Source: Ophiostoma sp. CBS 140.51
Lineage: Eukaryota > Ascomycota > Sordariomycetes > Ophiostomatales > Ophiostomataceae
DNA: 27,914 bases
Assembly: GCA_029298735.1 (NCBI GenBank)
Contig: JANSLP010000389.1
Location: 1-27,914 of the forward strand
Direction of reading: 5' to 3'
Positions 1 to 9,990 of this stretch are shown in pieces. A program made the translations under genes and the position numbers. Numbering within the stretch: the stretch's first letter is position 1; each line of letters starts with the position of its first letter. Below the pieces are notes generated by a model. That model did no database searches. It saw only the letters and a program-made list of their open reading frames with translations, and was not told the DNA's origin.

Positions 1-171
1 ATAAATAATAAGCACATGGATAAATCTATAAACATAGAAAAAGACAACACAAATCATTTGCAAAGTCTATTATCACCAACCCAGTAAACCCAACCACTTT
101 TCTGATACCTAACGCCATCCCCGTCTATCAATTTTTGAACCCGTTCACGCCATTTACACCCCGTGACATCC
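1..171. other. 3' flank of the RING/ankyrin gene
   Basis: Non-coding, AT-rich sequence downstream of the stop codon of the minus-strand gene that ends at 172. It would hold that gene's 3' untranslated region and poly(A) site. I see no other gene in it; the small open frames here overlap the tail of the neighbouring gene in other frames. Confidence 0.6.
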
Positions 172-1049
172 TTACACGGAAAACAGACCACGCTGGGCCA
201 TCTCGGCCCAGAGTCCGCCCTTGCGAAGGGCCAGCACCTCGGCCGTCTCGCCCTGTGCAGTCTGCAGCGAGCGGATGTCTGCGTTCTCAAGAATGGCCTG
301 CTCCGGACGGCCAATCTGGGCGGCAAACTGCAGCAGGTCCGGCGGGAACTGGTCCATGGGCAGATGCGAGGAAAGATACAGCAGCAGATAGGCGACGTTG
401 ATCTGGTCGTTGGCAATGGCGACGTGGAGGCCCGTGGCCATCTGGTTCAGCGGATCCTGATACCGAAGCAGCGCAGCTGAACGGACAGCCGGTACAGAAG
501 GCCCATCGTCGTCCTCCATCTCATCATCGTCGTCGCCGTCTTCCTCCTCGGTATCGGCCTCTTGGCACAGCTCAATAATGCCCTCGACATGGCCTTCGCT
601 GCACATGGCCAGGAACGGCCGCGCGCGCAAGAACTGCGGATATGTCGAGTAGTAGGCCTCCTCGGCAATGTCCGAGTAGATATCGTAGCCCTCCTGCAGA
701 CCGCTCTCGTTGATATACCGCGTGAGGATCTGGTGTGTCTCGGGCGCAGCGGCAGCAGAAGAGGACGAGCCGGCGCCTACTTGGCTGCTGGACGCGACAT
801 TCTGGCCACACGACGGGCACTTGAGCGTGCTGGCCACTGCGGGAGCGCTTTCAAAGAGGCATTCCCTGTACGTTGGAAGCGTCACGGTCAGAATTTACAC
901 TACACGTAACTTTTTGGTGAAAGGGCAGGGAAAGGCACTTGCCAGTGGAAATGACAGCCGCAGGTCAGCTGGAGATCATCCGGCACCTCGACGCCGTCCT
1001 CGTTGGGGAACACGAGCGGCTCGTTGCAGGCCACACACGGTGATGCCAT
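172..1049 (-). CDS. RING-type zinc finger protein with ankyrin-like C-terminus
   Basis: Two exons, 1049-943 and 865-172, give 266 residues. Exon 1 starts at an ATG in good context and carries C5, C8, C30, C32 and H35. Exon 2 supplies C38, C52 and C55, so the spliced product shows a complete RING-H2-like order (C-x2-C, C-x-C-x2-H-x2-C, C-x2-C). The 77-nt intron (942-866) starts with GC in the strong context GCAAGT and ends TACAG; reading a GT donor two bases further in would cause an early stop, so GC-AG is the frame-consistent choice. After a Ser/Ala-rich linker come helical segments resembling ankyrin repeats, split by an acidic run of Asp/Glu near residues 140-155. RING proteins are commonly E3 ubiquitin ligases and ankyrin repeats bind proteins; a role in ubiquitination is inferred only from this. 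I do not recognise a named orthologue. Confidence 0.82.
866..942 (-). other. GC-AG intron of the RING/ankyrin gene
   Basis: Read on the minus strand, the intron begins GCAAGT and ends TACAG. It joins codon fragments TG and G into Trp36, giving the continuous stretch CHFHWECLF across the junction. The donor matches the strong consensus expected of GC donors (an extended match to U1 after the GC). No GT donor nearby keeps the frame open. Confidence 0.75.
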
Positions 1050-2844
1050 TGTGGTTGGGTGTGGTTGGATACGGGGAAACTTGTGATACGTGGGTGGGAG
1101 GAAAAGAAATTCTACTGCACGAAAGCTTCAGTTAGAATTTGAAGCGGCCATGATGATATATTATACGAAAGCAAGACGAGACGATACGCAGAGCAAGACA
1201 GCAGAGCGCAACCCGGCATACGAAGTACATTGCACACATGTCAATGCATCAAAAGTAAAAATGTAGGAGTCCCCAGGGGCGTCTCGGCCCGTTGAGCCAG
1301 GAGGACACGAATGCCCTCCCAGGTCGGCGGCCGAGCACCTCAATAATTGGGTAGGCCCGGAGTTGCTCTCCGCCATCCGAGTGAGTCCAATACCTCATGT
1401 GCAATTTGTGAAAATTGTTGAAGCCAGACGCAAAGAAAGATGGCGGGGTCCTCACGAAGCATGAAAGAAAACGAACAGAAAACGAACAAGGAAAACAAAA
1501 CGACAATATCTCAACATCCAACAACAGCCGCTGCCTGCCAGGTGACTTACCGTTCTGGTGGCTGTCCGATGACCGAGAGCCTCGTGGATGGAAGCTGTCG
1601 CGATGGACGTAGGGCCAGCCGAAAGCTCGTGTGTCTCGCGATCAGAGCACAAAAGACAAGGCAGCCGACAACGGGATGCTTGTCTTTAGAAGCGAATCGA
1701 CGAGCTCGGCACGTTTTGATTCAAAACTTCTTTGTTATCCTGGAGCCTGCTGACCTGGTAGCAAGTCCTAGAAGAAAGGGGGCTGTGGTGCGACTGGCTC
1801 GAGGCTGAAACGGCGTGCGGCTGTGGGAATCAAGAATGCAGAAAAGAAGAGATGAAAAGAAGAGAAGAATTGATTTGGATGAAGGAAGAAAATTTGCTGT
1901 GCAGCTTTTTACGCGAGAGCGAAAGAGAGAGAGCTAGGACTGTTAGGGCGGCCCCACTCAAACTTGGGATTGGCAGTTGCCTTGCGGACCAACCAAGTCC
2001 TCAGGTCCTGAATACGCAAGTCGGCTGGCCACTGCGGCGAGGCCTACTCCACTCTGCGACCGCCAGCCCAGCGTTCAGCCAGCGCGCATTAGCACGGCCG
2101 CACCTGCTGTTTGCACTATTGTGTTGTGTTCCCCTTTGTTCCTCCCTCTTCTTCAAGGCCCGCTTTTCCCACATGCTGTGCTCGCACTCGGGGTGACAGG
2201 GTTAGGCGGCAGCGAATCTTCTGGGCAGCTTCCAATCCACCCCTCCTTCTCCTTCCAGTTCCAGGGGCGGGAGGCATAATTACATCAGTGCCTCGCAGTT
2301 AGTTGGTCGTACCTGCCGCACACCAACCCCGCCGTTGCGTCTCTCTCTGGCTGCCCGGATTGGCACCGCCGTCTTTGGCTGGGCAGTGACGACTGGGCTG
2401 TCGCGGGTTACTCCTGCCTGTCTCCCCCCGCCAACTTCCTCATTCTGCTGTTTCCCTCTCATTGATAGTCGTTGTCGGTCGTGCTTACTGCGTAAACCCT
2501 GATCTCACCCAAACCGGCTTTCCTTTATGCGCCGTGGCCTTATATTGTGATCCTGACGCCATTCCTCTCTGATTCCTGAGAAAAAAACAACCCAACTGTC
2601 AACCTCGTTGCCCAAAGACAAAAAGACAAAAGACAAAGAATTCACGAGCGCAACACTCGCCCACCAGCCCGAACAAAGGACCAAAGCGGAGAGCTGCTCC
2701 CAGCCTGCGGACCCCTCAAAACCCAGAACTTCCCGCGCCCGCCGTCGTCATCGGCTTTTCTGCGCATTTCCAACTCAACTGTTTTCTCCCTCTTCCACCC
2801 CCTTTTGCTTCGCGCAATTTCCTCACAACCCCCCCTGGCCCATC
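1050..2844. other. Divergent intergenic region, RING/ankyrin and fimbrin promoters
   Basis: About 1.8 kb between two divergent start codons. It must contain both promoters and leaders. The right end (about 2740-2840) is strongly pyrimidine-rich with CT runs just before the fimbrin start, typical of fungal leaders. Open frames here of up to about 120 codons use rare codons and show no recognisable domain, so I do not call a gene. One copy of the recurring word TACGAAGTA lies at 1219. Confidence 0.6.
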
Positions 2845-5045
2845 ATGAACGTCCTCAAGCTTCAGAGGTGAGTTGTTTCTGAGTTTCTGCAGCTGCTGGC
2901 CTGCTTCAATGTGCCCCAATTTGGTCTCCTCCGGCCTTGCTAACCCGAGCCTTCCGAACAGGAAATTTCCTCAGTTCCAGCAGAATGAGATCTTTGAATT
3001 GAGCAATGCCTTCCGCAACCTCGATGTCGACGACAAGGGCTACGTCGATGAGGCCACCGCCATCAAGGCGACACAGGCGAGCGAGCGTCAGCCGTACGAC
3101 GTGGTGCGCCAGGCCCTGAAGGAGGTGGATCTCGACTCGTCGCGGCGCGTCGAGCTCGAAGACTATGTCGGCGTATGTCTAGCAAACTCTCTTTTCCTTC
3201 ATCCCCCTCTAGACGCTTGCTAACCCCCCAGCTCATTGCAAACCTCCGCGGCAACGCTGCCGACCCCAAGCGCATCTCCACCGGCGCCTCGCCGCTCCCC
3301 GGCCCTACGTCACCAAAGGCCGGCATCGTTTCCCAGCGGACAGGCGGCGGCGGCCATGCCTCCAAGGGCAGCGTCAGCGGCAAGATCCACGTCCAGGGCT
3401 CCAACGCCAACACCACCCACACCATCAACGAGGACGAGCGCACCGAGTTTACCCGCCACATCAATGCCGTGCTCGCTGGCGACCCGGACATTGGCAACCG
3501 CCTGCCCTTTGCCACCGACACCTTTGAGATGTTCGACGAGTGCAAAGACGGTCTTGTGCTCGCCAAGCTCATCAACGACAGCGTCCCCGACACCATCGAC
3601 GAGCGTGTTCTCAACGTCGCCGGTCGCAAGACCAAGACTTTGAACGCTTTCCAGATGACCGAGAACAACAACATTGTCATTGAGTCCGCCAAGGGTATCG
3701 GCTGTTCCGTCGTCAACATTGGCAGCGGTGACATTATCGAGGTGCGCGAGCATCTGATTCTCGGCCTCATCTGGCAGATTATCCGCCGTGGTCTGCTCGG
3801 CAAGATCGACATCAAGCTCCACCCCGAGCTGTACCGCCTTTTGGAGGACGGCGAGACACTCGAGCAGTTCCTGCGCCTGCCCCCAGAGCAGATCCTGCTG
3901 CGCTGGTTCAACTACCACCTCAAAGCCGCCAACTGGCCCCGCACCGTCTCCAACTTCTCGTCGGACGTCAAGGATGGCGAGAATTACACCGTCCTGCTTG
4001 CCCAGATCGGCCACGAGTACGGCTGCACACGTGCACCGCTCCAGACCCGCGACACCCTGCAGCGCGCCGAGGAGGTTCTGCAGAACGCCGACAAGCTGGG
4101 CTGCCGCAAGTTCTTGTCACCGACATCTCTCGTCGCCGGTAACCCCAAGCTGAACCTGGCCTTTGTTGCCAACCTGTTCAACACCCACCCTGCTCTGGAC
4201 CCCATCACCGAGGAGGAGAAGGCTGAGGTGGAGGACTTTGATGCTGAGGGTGAGCGTGAGGCCCGTGTGTTCACGCTGTGGCTCAACAGCTTGGACGTCC
4301 AGCCCGCTGTGCAGTCCTTCTTTGACGACCTGCGCGATGGTACCATCCTGCTGCAGGCCTACGACAAGGTTGTGGCCGGCTCGGTCAACTGGCGCTTCGT
4401 CAACAAGCGGCCCGCCCACGGCGGCGAGGTCATGCGCTTCAAGGCTGTCGAGAACACCAACTACGCCATTGAGCTCGGCAAGCAGCTGGGCTTCTCCCTG
4501 GTCGGCATCCAGGGTGCCGACATTACGGACGGCCAGAAGACGCTGACGCTCGGCCTGGTGTGGCAGCTGATGCGCCGCGACATTACGGTGACGCTCTCGG
4601 CGCTCGCACAGCGTCTGGGCAAGAAGGAGATTACCGATGCCGAGATGGTGCGGTGGGCCAATGAGATGTCTAAGAAGGGCGGCCGTAACTCGGCCATCCG
4701 CTCGTTCAAGGACCCCGCTATCGGCACTGGCGTGTTCCTGCTGGATGTGCTAAACGGCATGAAGAGCAGCTACGTTGACTACGACCTGGTCACGAGCGGC
4801 CGCAACGACGAGGAGGCCTACCTCAACGCCAAGCTGAGTATCAGCATTGCCCGCAAGCTGGGAGCCACCATCTGGCTGGTGCCCGAGGATATTTGCCAGG
4901 TGCGGTCGCGCCTGGTCACGACGTTCATTGGTAAGACGACGACTCGCACTCGTTTTATATATATTATATCAACCCCAATACGAGACAACGGCTAACATTT
5001 CTTCTTCTAGGCTCTTTGATGGCGACGTACGAGAAGATGTCGTAA
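2845..5045 (+). CDS. SAC6: Fimbrin (actin filament-bundling protein)
   Basis: Four exons, 2845-2867, 2962-3172, 3232-4930 and 5011-5045, encode 655 residues, close to the usual fungal fimbrin size. Introns start GTGAGT, GTATGT and GTAAGA and end in AG with frame kept. The N-terminus has two EF-hand-like loops at residues 29-40 and 64-75; both lack canonical residues (no Glu at position 12 of the first, Arg where Gly is usual in the second), so calcium binding is doubtful. Four calponin-homology domains follow at about 146-266, 293-400, 418-530 and 545-655, arranged as two actin-binding modules. A Gly/Ser-rich linker of about 60 residues separates EF hands from the first CH domain. Fimbrin cross-links actin in endocytic patches, in cables and, in hyphae, the subapical endocytic collar. 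The first exon codes for only seven full codons, and the last for the final ten residues. Confidence 0.95.
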
Positions 5046-6851
5046 ATGCTGCATACACGACACATGGGACGCGGAGGAGGCATGTTTGGGTATAACACTG
5101 TTGGGCAAACAAAAAAAGGCAAGACTAGGTGCGGGTTCAGACATGGACGGTTGACTTCTTCTTTCTGCTTTTGTGTGTCTCGTTTTTGTTCCCTATAGTT
5201 TTCTTCTTTTCACGAATCTTGTTCTTGCCCTGCCTTTTGTTTCTGTTTTTTCGCGGTATTCTTTTCTCTTCTTTATGTGTCCATTTTGGTATCTTTCTTT
5301 TTGTCTCTTCGTGTTCAATACTTTTTACCTTCTTCCGTCTTATCTCATTTCTCATCCTCGTATTTTGTGATTATAATTTTCTCACGGCGATGCTTGCATT
5401 ATCGAGCCACAGAACTGTCGTCACACCCTCTCCAGTCCCCACCTCGGTTTCCTAGGCCCCCCATCAATATGATACAAGTCCAAGTAAAATGAAGGCTTTG
5501 TTGATGGATCGTGCACCATCCTCGCGGCGTTGTTCACATAAAAAAAGAAATACTCCGAATCCTTCCGCTCCGGAACCTCGTGGCGTTCCGGCCGCCCCGG
5601 CGGTCGTCACGCGCCTCAATTGGGTAGTACCGCGTGCGGGAGCGCGGGAGGTACCTATGACGGAGAAGTTTAAACGATCAGCAGCACATGGCTTGAAAAG
5701 GGCGGTTGAGCGAGAGATAACCTCCGCCAGATCGCCATTGGACGATTGGCCGCTTTTCTGATTTCTCTGATTTCTTGTCATGGAAAGTCAAAGGGGCAGA
5801 CACGCAGACATAAAGCAGGAAGGAACGCCAGGAGCGTTATGGAGACGGGGCCCTTCGTAAGCGCTAGCCGCCTGGAAAGACGTCAAGGCGTTGACACAAT
5901 GCCTCGAATGCTTCACTGCCCTGAAATAGTGGTTCTTGGCCCTGGCGCTGCCCTGCAACAAGTGGACACGACGGAGCTGTCATGCACTGCCCTTACGTAT
6001 GTCGTATTTCGACAATCTGCATGGCTTGGTCGCTGTTTCCCAACCTACGCCTCTCCTTTTCCCTGCTCTTTCCTGAGAATTCGTCTGCCTGGGCTGCTGC
6101 ATCGCGTTTTACCCTAACCTTTTCCTGCACCTCGCATTCGATTTACGAGGATTCGCTTTTCCTCGCTTTTGGTTCTCTCACATGCGAGTAATTGGGAAAG
6201 TGCGGCACACTCAATTGTCTCGACATAAAGCGGCTCCCTCGCGCCTTCCTTTCCCCCCACCCGACCGACCTTTTGGCCTGATTGTCGCCGCCGAAGAATC
6301 CGGAAGGCGCAAAGGAGTGGTCATCTTTTCACCTACTTACAAACATTGGTTCTTGCCACCTTCTCGAATGTTTTGGCCTCGGCTCTCGCCCCCATACAGC
6401 CTTCCGACATCACTCTACTCTATCTGAAAATCAATAAAAAAAGGCGACAACGCTGCCAATTCTCGCCAGGAACAAGCTGCACACTCTCGAGTCTTTCGAT
6501 CATCGGAAATCGCAATTCCATTTTAGCTTTTAACTGTTTTTTACTCTTTTTTTCTTGTCCTCCCCACTGCTCGCCTTATTTTACACTAAAGCTGAGGCGG
6601 CCGAATCCACTAAGTAGCTTCTCACACTCAATCCGGACAGCTCTTTTGGGGTCCTCCCATATCCACTTTCCCATTTTCCCATTCCCATCTTTCTCGTTCG
6701 CACCTGCCCTACGTCACCGCAAAAAGCTTGTCAATCTTTCTCTGAACCTGGGCCGACATAAAACGGGCAACAAAGCTCAGCTCCGACGCAACGGCACTGG
6801 GATTGGGAATGACCGATTGGCTAAACACAAACACATTACCACCACACCTCA
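5046..6851. other. Intergenic region between fimbrin and the sterol acyltransferase
   Basis: About 1.8 kb. From roughly 5150 to 5390 it is T-rich with long TTTCT runs, likely the fimbrin 3' region. From about 6040 onward it becomes the pyrimidine-rich upstream region of the next gene. A telomere-repeat-like ACCCTAA lies near 6110, some 740 bases before the next start codon. Open frames here (for example 5489-5761 and 6346-7122) have no family resemblance and poor codon use. I see no gene or RNA. Confidence 0.6.
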
Positions 6852-9329
6852 ATGGCACCGAACAACACTGTTCCCCAAGGGGCCAGTGACGGTGCCACAG
6901 CCGTGCAGCAGCAACAACAGAAGCAGCAACGACCCGATGCTCTGCGTAACGCCTTCCGTGCTGCTGCCCATAGGCCGGACGGTACCTTCAGCTCGGACGC
7001 TTCGTTCACAGCCTCGGAGAGCCCCAGCGAAGAGGACTATGATGAACTCACTTCGCGGCCCGCCGAGGCTATGGTCCTCCGCCAGCGCCGCAAGCCGCAG
7101 ACACAATTGCGCAATGAGGTGAGCGCCGATGCCTCTGAACCCGACGACACAGCAACAAAGAAGAGCAACTCGCCCCGCAAGGACCTGAACGACGAGAGTC
7201 TTTTGTCGCCGACATCGCGCACCCAAAGAGGAGGCCGCAAGCTGTCGGCTACCGTCATCTTTGAGGAGAAGAGCGGCGACAGCAGCGCCAGCGGCAGAGA
7301 CAGCCAGGGCGCTCACTCCTCGGCAACAACGGCCGTCTCTTCGGCGGCATCCATTGACGGCGACGCTTCTGGCCTGTCTCCAGTCAAGGAGTACGACCAA
7401 ACTGGCCAGAAGGACAGCCAGGGCCACAGCTATGTCGTATCCATTGACGACCCCAAGCTCGCTGAGATCCTGCGCGCCGATCTTGAGCAGATGCGCGAGG
7501 ATCTGGAAGAGAAGCGCCGGCAGCAGATGCAGCCGTCCGAAGCTGGAGACAGCGTGGCCGGCGACGGCGTTGCAATCAATGATAAGGGGGCATTGGACGA
7601 CGGTGGCCAGGCTAAGCACCGCCGTGGCTCTGTCTCGTCCAAGCCCAAGCACAAGAAGAAGCCCCGCGGCCGGTTCAGTGACCTTGTCTTTACGCGCGGC
7701 TTCTCGACCTTTGACCGGCAGAACGCCGCGGCTGCCAACAGCCCTTTCCACGGCTTCTTCACGCTATTTTGGATCTCTGTTTTTGTCTTTATGATGAAGA
7801 TTGGCGCCGAGAACTGGCGCAAGACTGGCAGCCCGCTCGGCACCAACGAGATCATGGCCAACATGTTCCACCGCGACCTGGTTGTCATGCTTCTGTCGGA
7901 CGGCGTGCTCTGCGCGCTGACTGGTGTCAGCTGGCTGATCCAGCTCATTGTCTTTGATGGCCGGCTCATGGAGTGGGACGGCGCTGGCTGGATCGTCCAG
8001 AACATCTGGCAAACGATGTATATTGCACTCTTCATCGGCTGGACACAGCTACGTGACTGGCCGTGGTCGCACACTGTCTTCTTTGTTCTGCATGGTCTTG
8101 TCATGCTTATGAAGCAGCACTCTTACGCATTCTACAACGGTTACCTGTCCTCTATCTACAAGCGTCGTGCTGTACTTCAGTCACGGCTCGAGGAGCTGGA
8201 GCGTGCCGAGCTTGCTAGCCACGGTTCTGGCGACAAGATTCGGGCGTCCAGCCAGCCCGAAGCAGATGCCGCTTTGGCATCTGTAGCTCTGGCGGCGGCA
8301 TCCTCTGGTGCCACCGCTGATGAGAGCGATGCGAAGAAGCTGGCCCACAATGCTGCCGCAGAACAGGCGGTCGCAAGCACGGCGAGTCCCGAGGCGCTTG
8401 ACAAGGTCGTGGCTGCTCTTCAGTCCGGTGAGCCGCTCGACTATAACCAGGCCCGTGTGTTTGAGCGCATTCTGCACTGGGAGATTGACGGTCTGACTGA
8501 GGAGTTGCGCGGCAAGTCGACGCGCCCGGACAAGATGTACCCTTACAATCTGACCTTCACCAACCACTATGAGTACATTGTGCTGCCCACACTCGTGTAC
8601 GAGCTCGAGTACCCGCGGTCCGAGACGATCAACTGGCGCTACGCAGCCGAGAAGCTCGTCGCCGTCTTCGGCATCATCTTTGTCATGATTATGATTTCCC
8701 AGGCATTCATGTATCCCGTCGTCATGCGCACCGTCGCCATGAAGGAGGCTGGTATGCCACTGGCCGAACGCTTCAAGGAGTTCCCATGGATGTTGAGCGA
8801 CCTCATCTTCCCCTTTATGATGGAGTATCTGGTATGTTGCCCTCCTCGAGTATTTCTTTTCTCTCTGTGAATTCTGCTAACAACCACTCTACAGCTCACC
8901 TGGTACCTCATCTGGGAGACGATTCTTAACTTTCTCGCCGAGATCACCTTTTTTGCTGACCGCAACTTCTACTCGGCTTGGTGGAACTCGGTCACTTGGG
9001 ACGAGTTTGCGCGCGACTGGAACCGGCCGGTGCACCTCTTCCTGCTGCGTCACGTCTACCATAGCTCCATCTCAGCGATGAAGGTCAACAAGTACACGGC
9101 AACGCTCATCACCTTCTTCCTGTCAGCGTGCGTCCACGAGCTGGTCATGTGGTGCATCTTTAAGAAACTGCGCGGCTACCTTCTCTTCCTACAGATGTGC
9201 CAGCTGCCGCTGGTGCGTCTGAGCAGGACGCGGTGGATGCGCAACCGCCAGACGCTGGGCAACATCATGTTCTGGGGTGGGATCTTCATGGGGCCGACGA
9301 TCTTGTGCAGCCTGTATCTGATTTTGTAG
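6852..9329 (+). CDS. ARE2: Sterol O-acyltransferase, ARE2 type (MBOAT family)
   Basis: Two exons, 6852-8831 and 8895-9329, with a 63-nt GTATGT...CTACAG intron, encode 804 residues. The enzyme joins acyl-CoA to ergosterol to make sterol esters in the endoplasmic reticulum for lipid droplets. The last 140 residues align by eye with yeast Are2 almost throughout, including the tract WNRPVHLFLLRHVYHSS and the end in YLIL. The catalytic His is H741 in SACVHELVMW. The signature usually written FYxDWWN reads FYSAWWN here (residues 685-691). Hydrophobic membrane segments begin near residue 300 (FTLFWISVFVFMM) and recur to the end. The first 280 or so residues are predicted disordered by composition, with a Gln run near residue 20 and many Ser/Asp; an Ala-rich insert lies at about 460-515. 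The start is the first ATG after the stop-rich leader and sits in the context CTCAATGG. Related DGAT1 enzymes share the fold, but the tail is Are-like. Confidence 0.93.
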
Positions 9330-9990
9330 TCGCTTGGTGCGGCTATACTTGCGGATTTTTGTTATGCGTATTTAAGTCGATCTAAGTTGTAAATAAGCTT
9401 ATATCTTGTTGCCTTTATGCCAAGTGTCTCGAACGTTTCCAATATCAATCTTGAGCCGCGCGAACATGTTTACCCGCGAGAGGAGCTCAGGAGGAGACAT
9501 TGGATGATATGGAGCCCGACGACGTAATATTATGCACAGTTTCGTAGTTCGCTCTTGAAGCGCGCCATGATGAAACTCTGCGCCGTAGCCGCACTAGCAC
9601 ACGTGACTGTGGGTCTTTGCTAGGCCCAGTTTGGGCACACAGTGCCTCGAGTGCACCTGCCGGTAGCAAGCTTTTGCCTATTCCTACCCAAGTGGCAAGC
9701 ACGACGCAGCCGGTCGCTCGCTGGCTCGGTCGCACCTCCCCCTGTCGGCGTCGTATCACCTATTTTTTCGATTCCCGCCTTCCTTCGCATTCTGTCTTTC
9801 TTTGTACTTCCTTCCATAAACGATTTTTTTGGCCTCCCCCAACTTTTTCCTCTCCCTTTTCCCTTCTCCCTTCTCCCTTCTCCATCACAACAATACCCTT
9901 CTTCTTCTTTTGCAACGCACAATCGTCATCTACGATTGCTTTTTTGACACTTTTGTTCTTTTCACTTTGCGCTTCCGACACGTCTCGACA
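9330..9990. other. Intergenic region and SRP1-type promoter
   Basis: About 660 bases containing the acyltransferase 3' region and the promoter of the next gene. From about 9770 to 9950 it is a dense CT-rich tract (TTCCCTTCTCCC repeats) ending just before the start codon. A CACGTGAC E-box-type site is at 9600-9607, some 385 bases before the ATG. No gene seen. Confidence 0.6.

Noticed and set aside
1440..1808. 122-codon plus-strand open frame upstream of fimbrin
   Set aside because: Composition and codon use look like non-coding DNA; overlapping frames of similar length exist on the other strand.
3063..4014. Minus-strand frames of 234 and 282 codons opposite fimbrin
   Set aside because: Shadows of the fimbrin exon for the same reason.
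6849..7751. 300-codon minus-strand frame opposite the acyltransferase
   Set aside because: A mirror of a C-ending coding sequence: strong codon bias on plus keeps the complementary frame open. No family resemblance.
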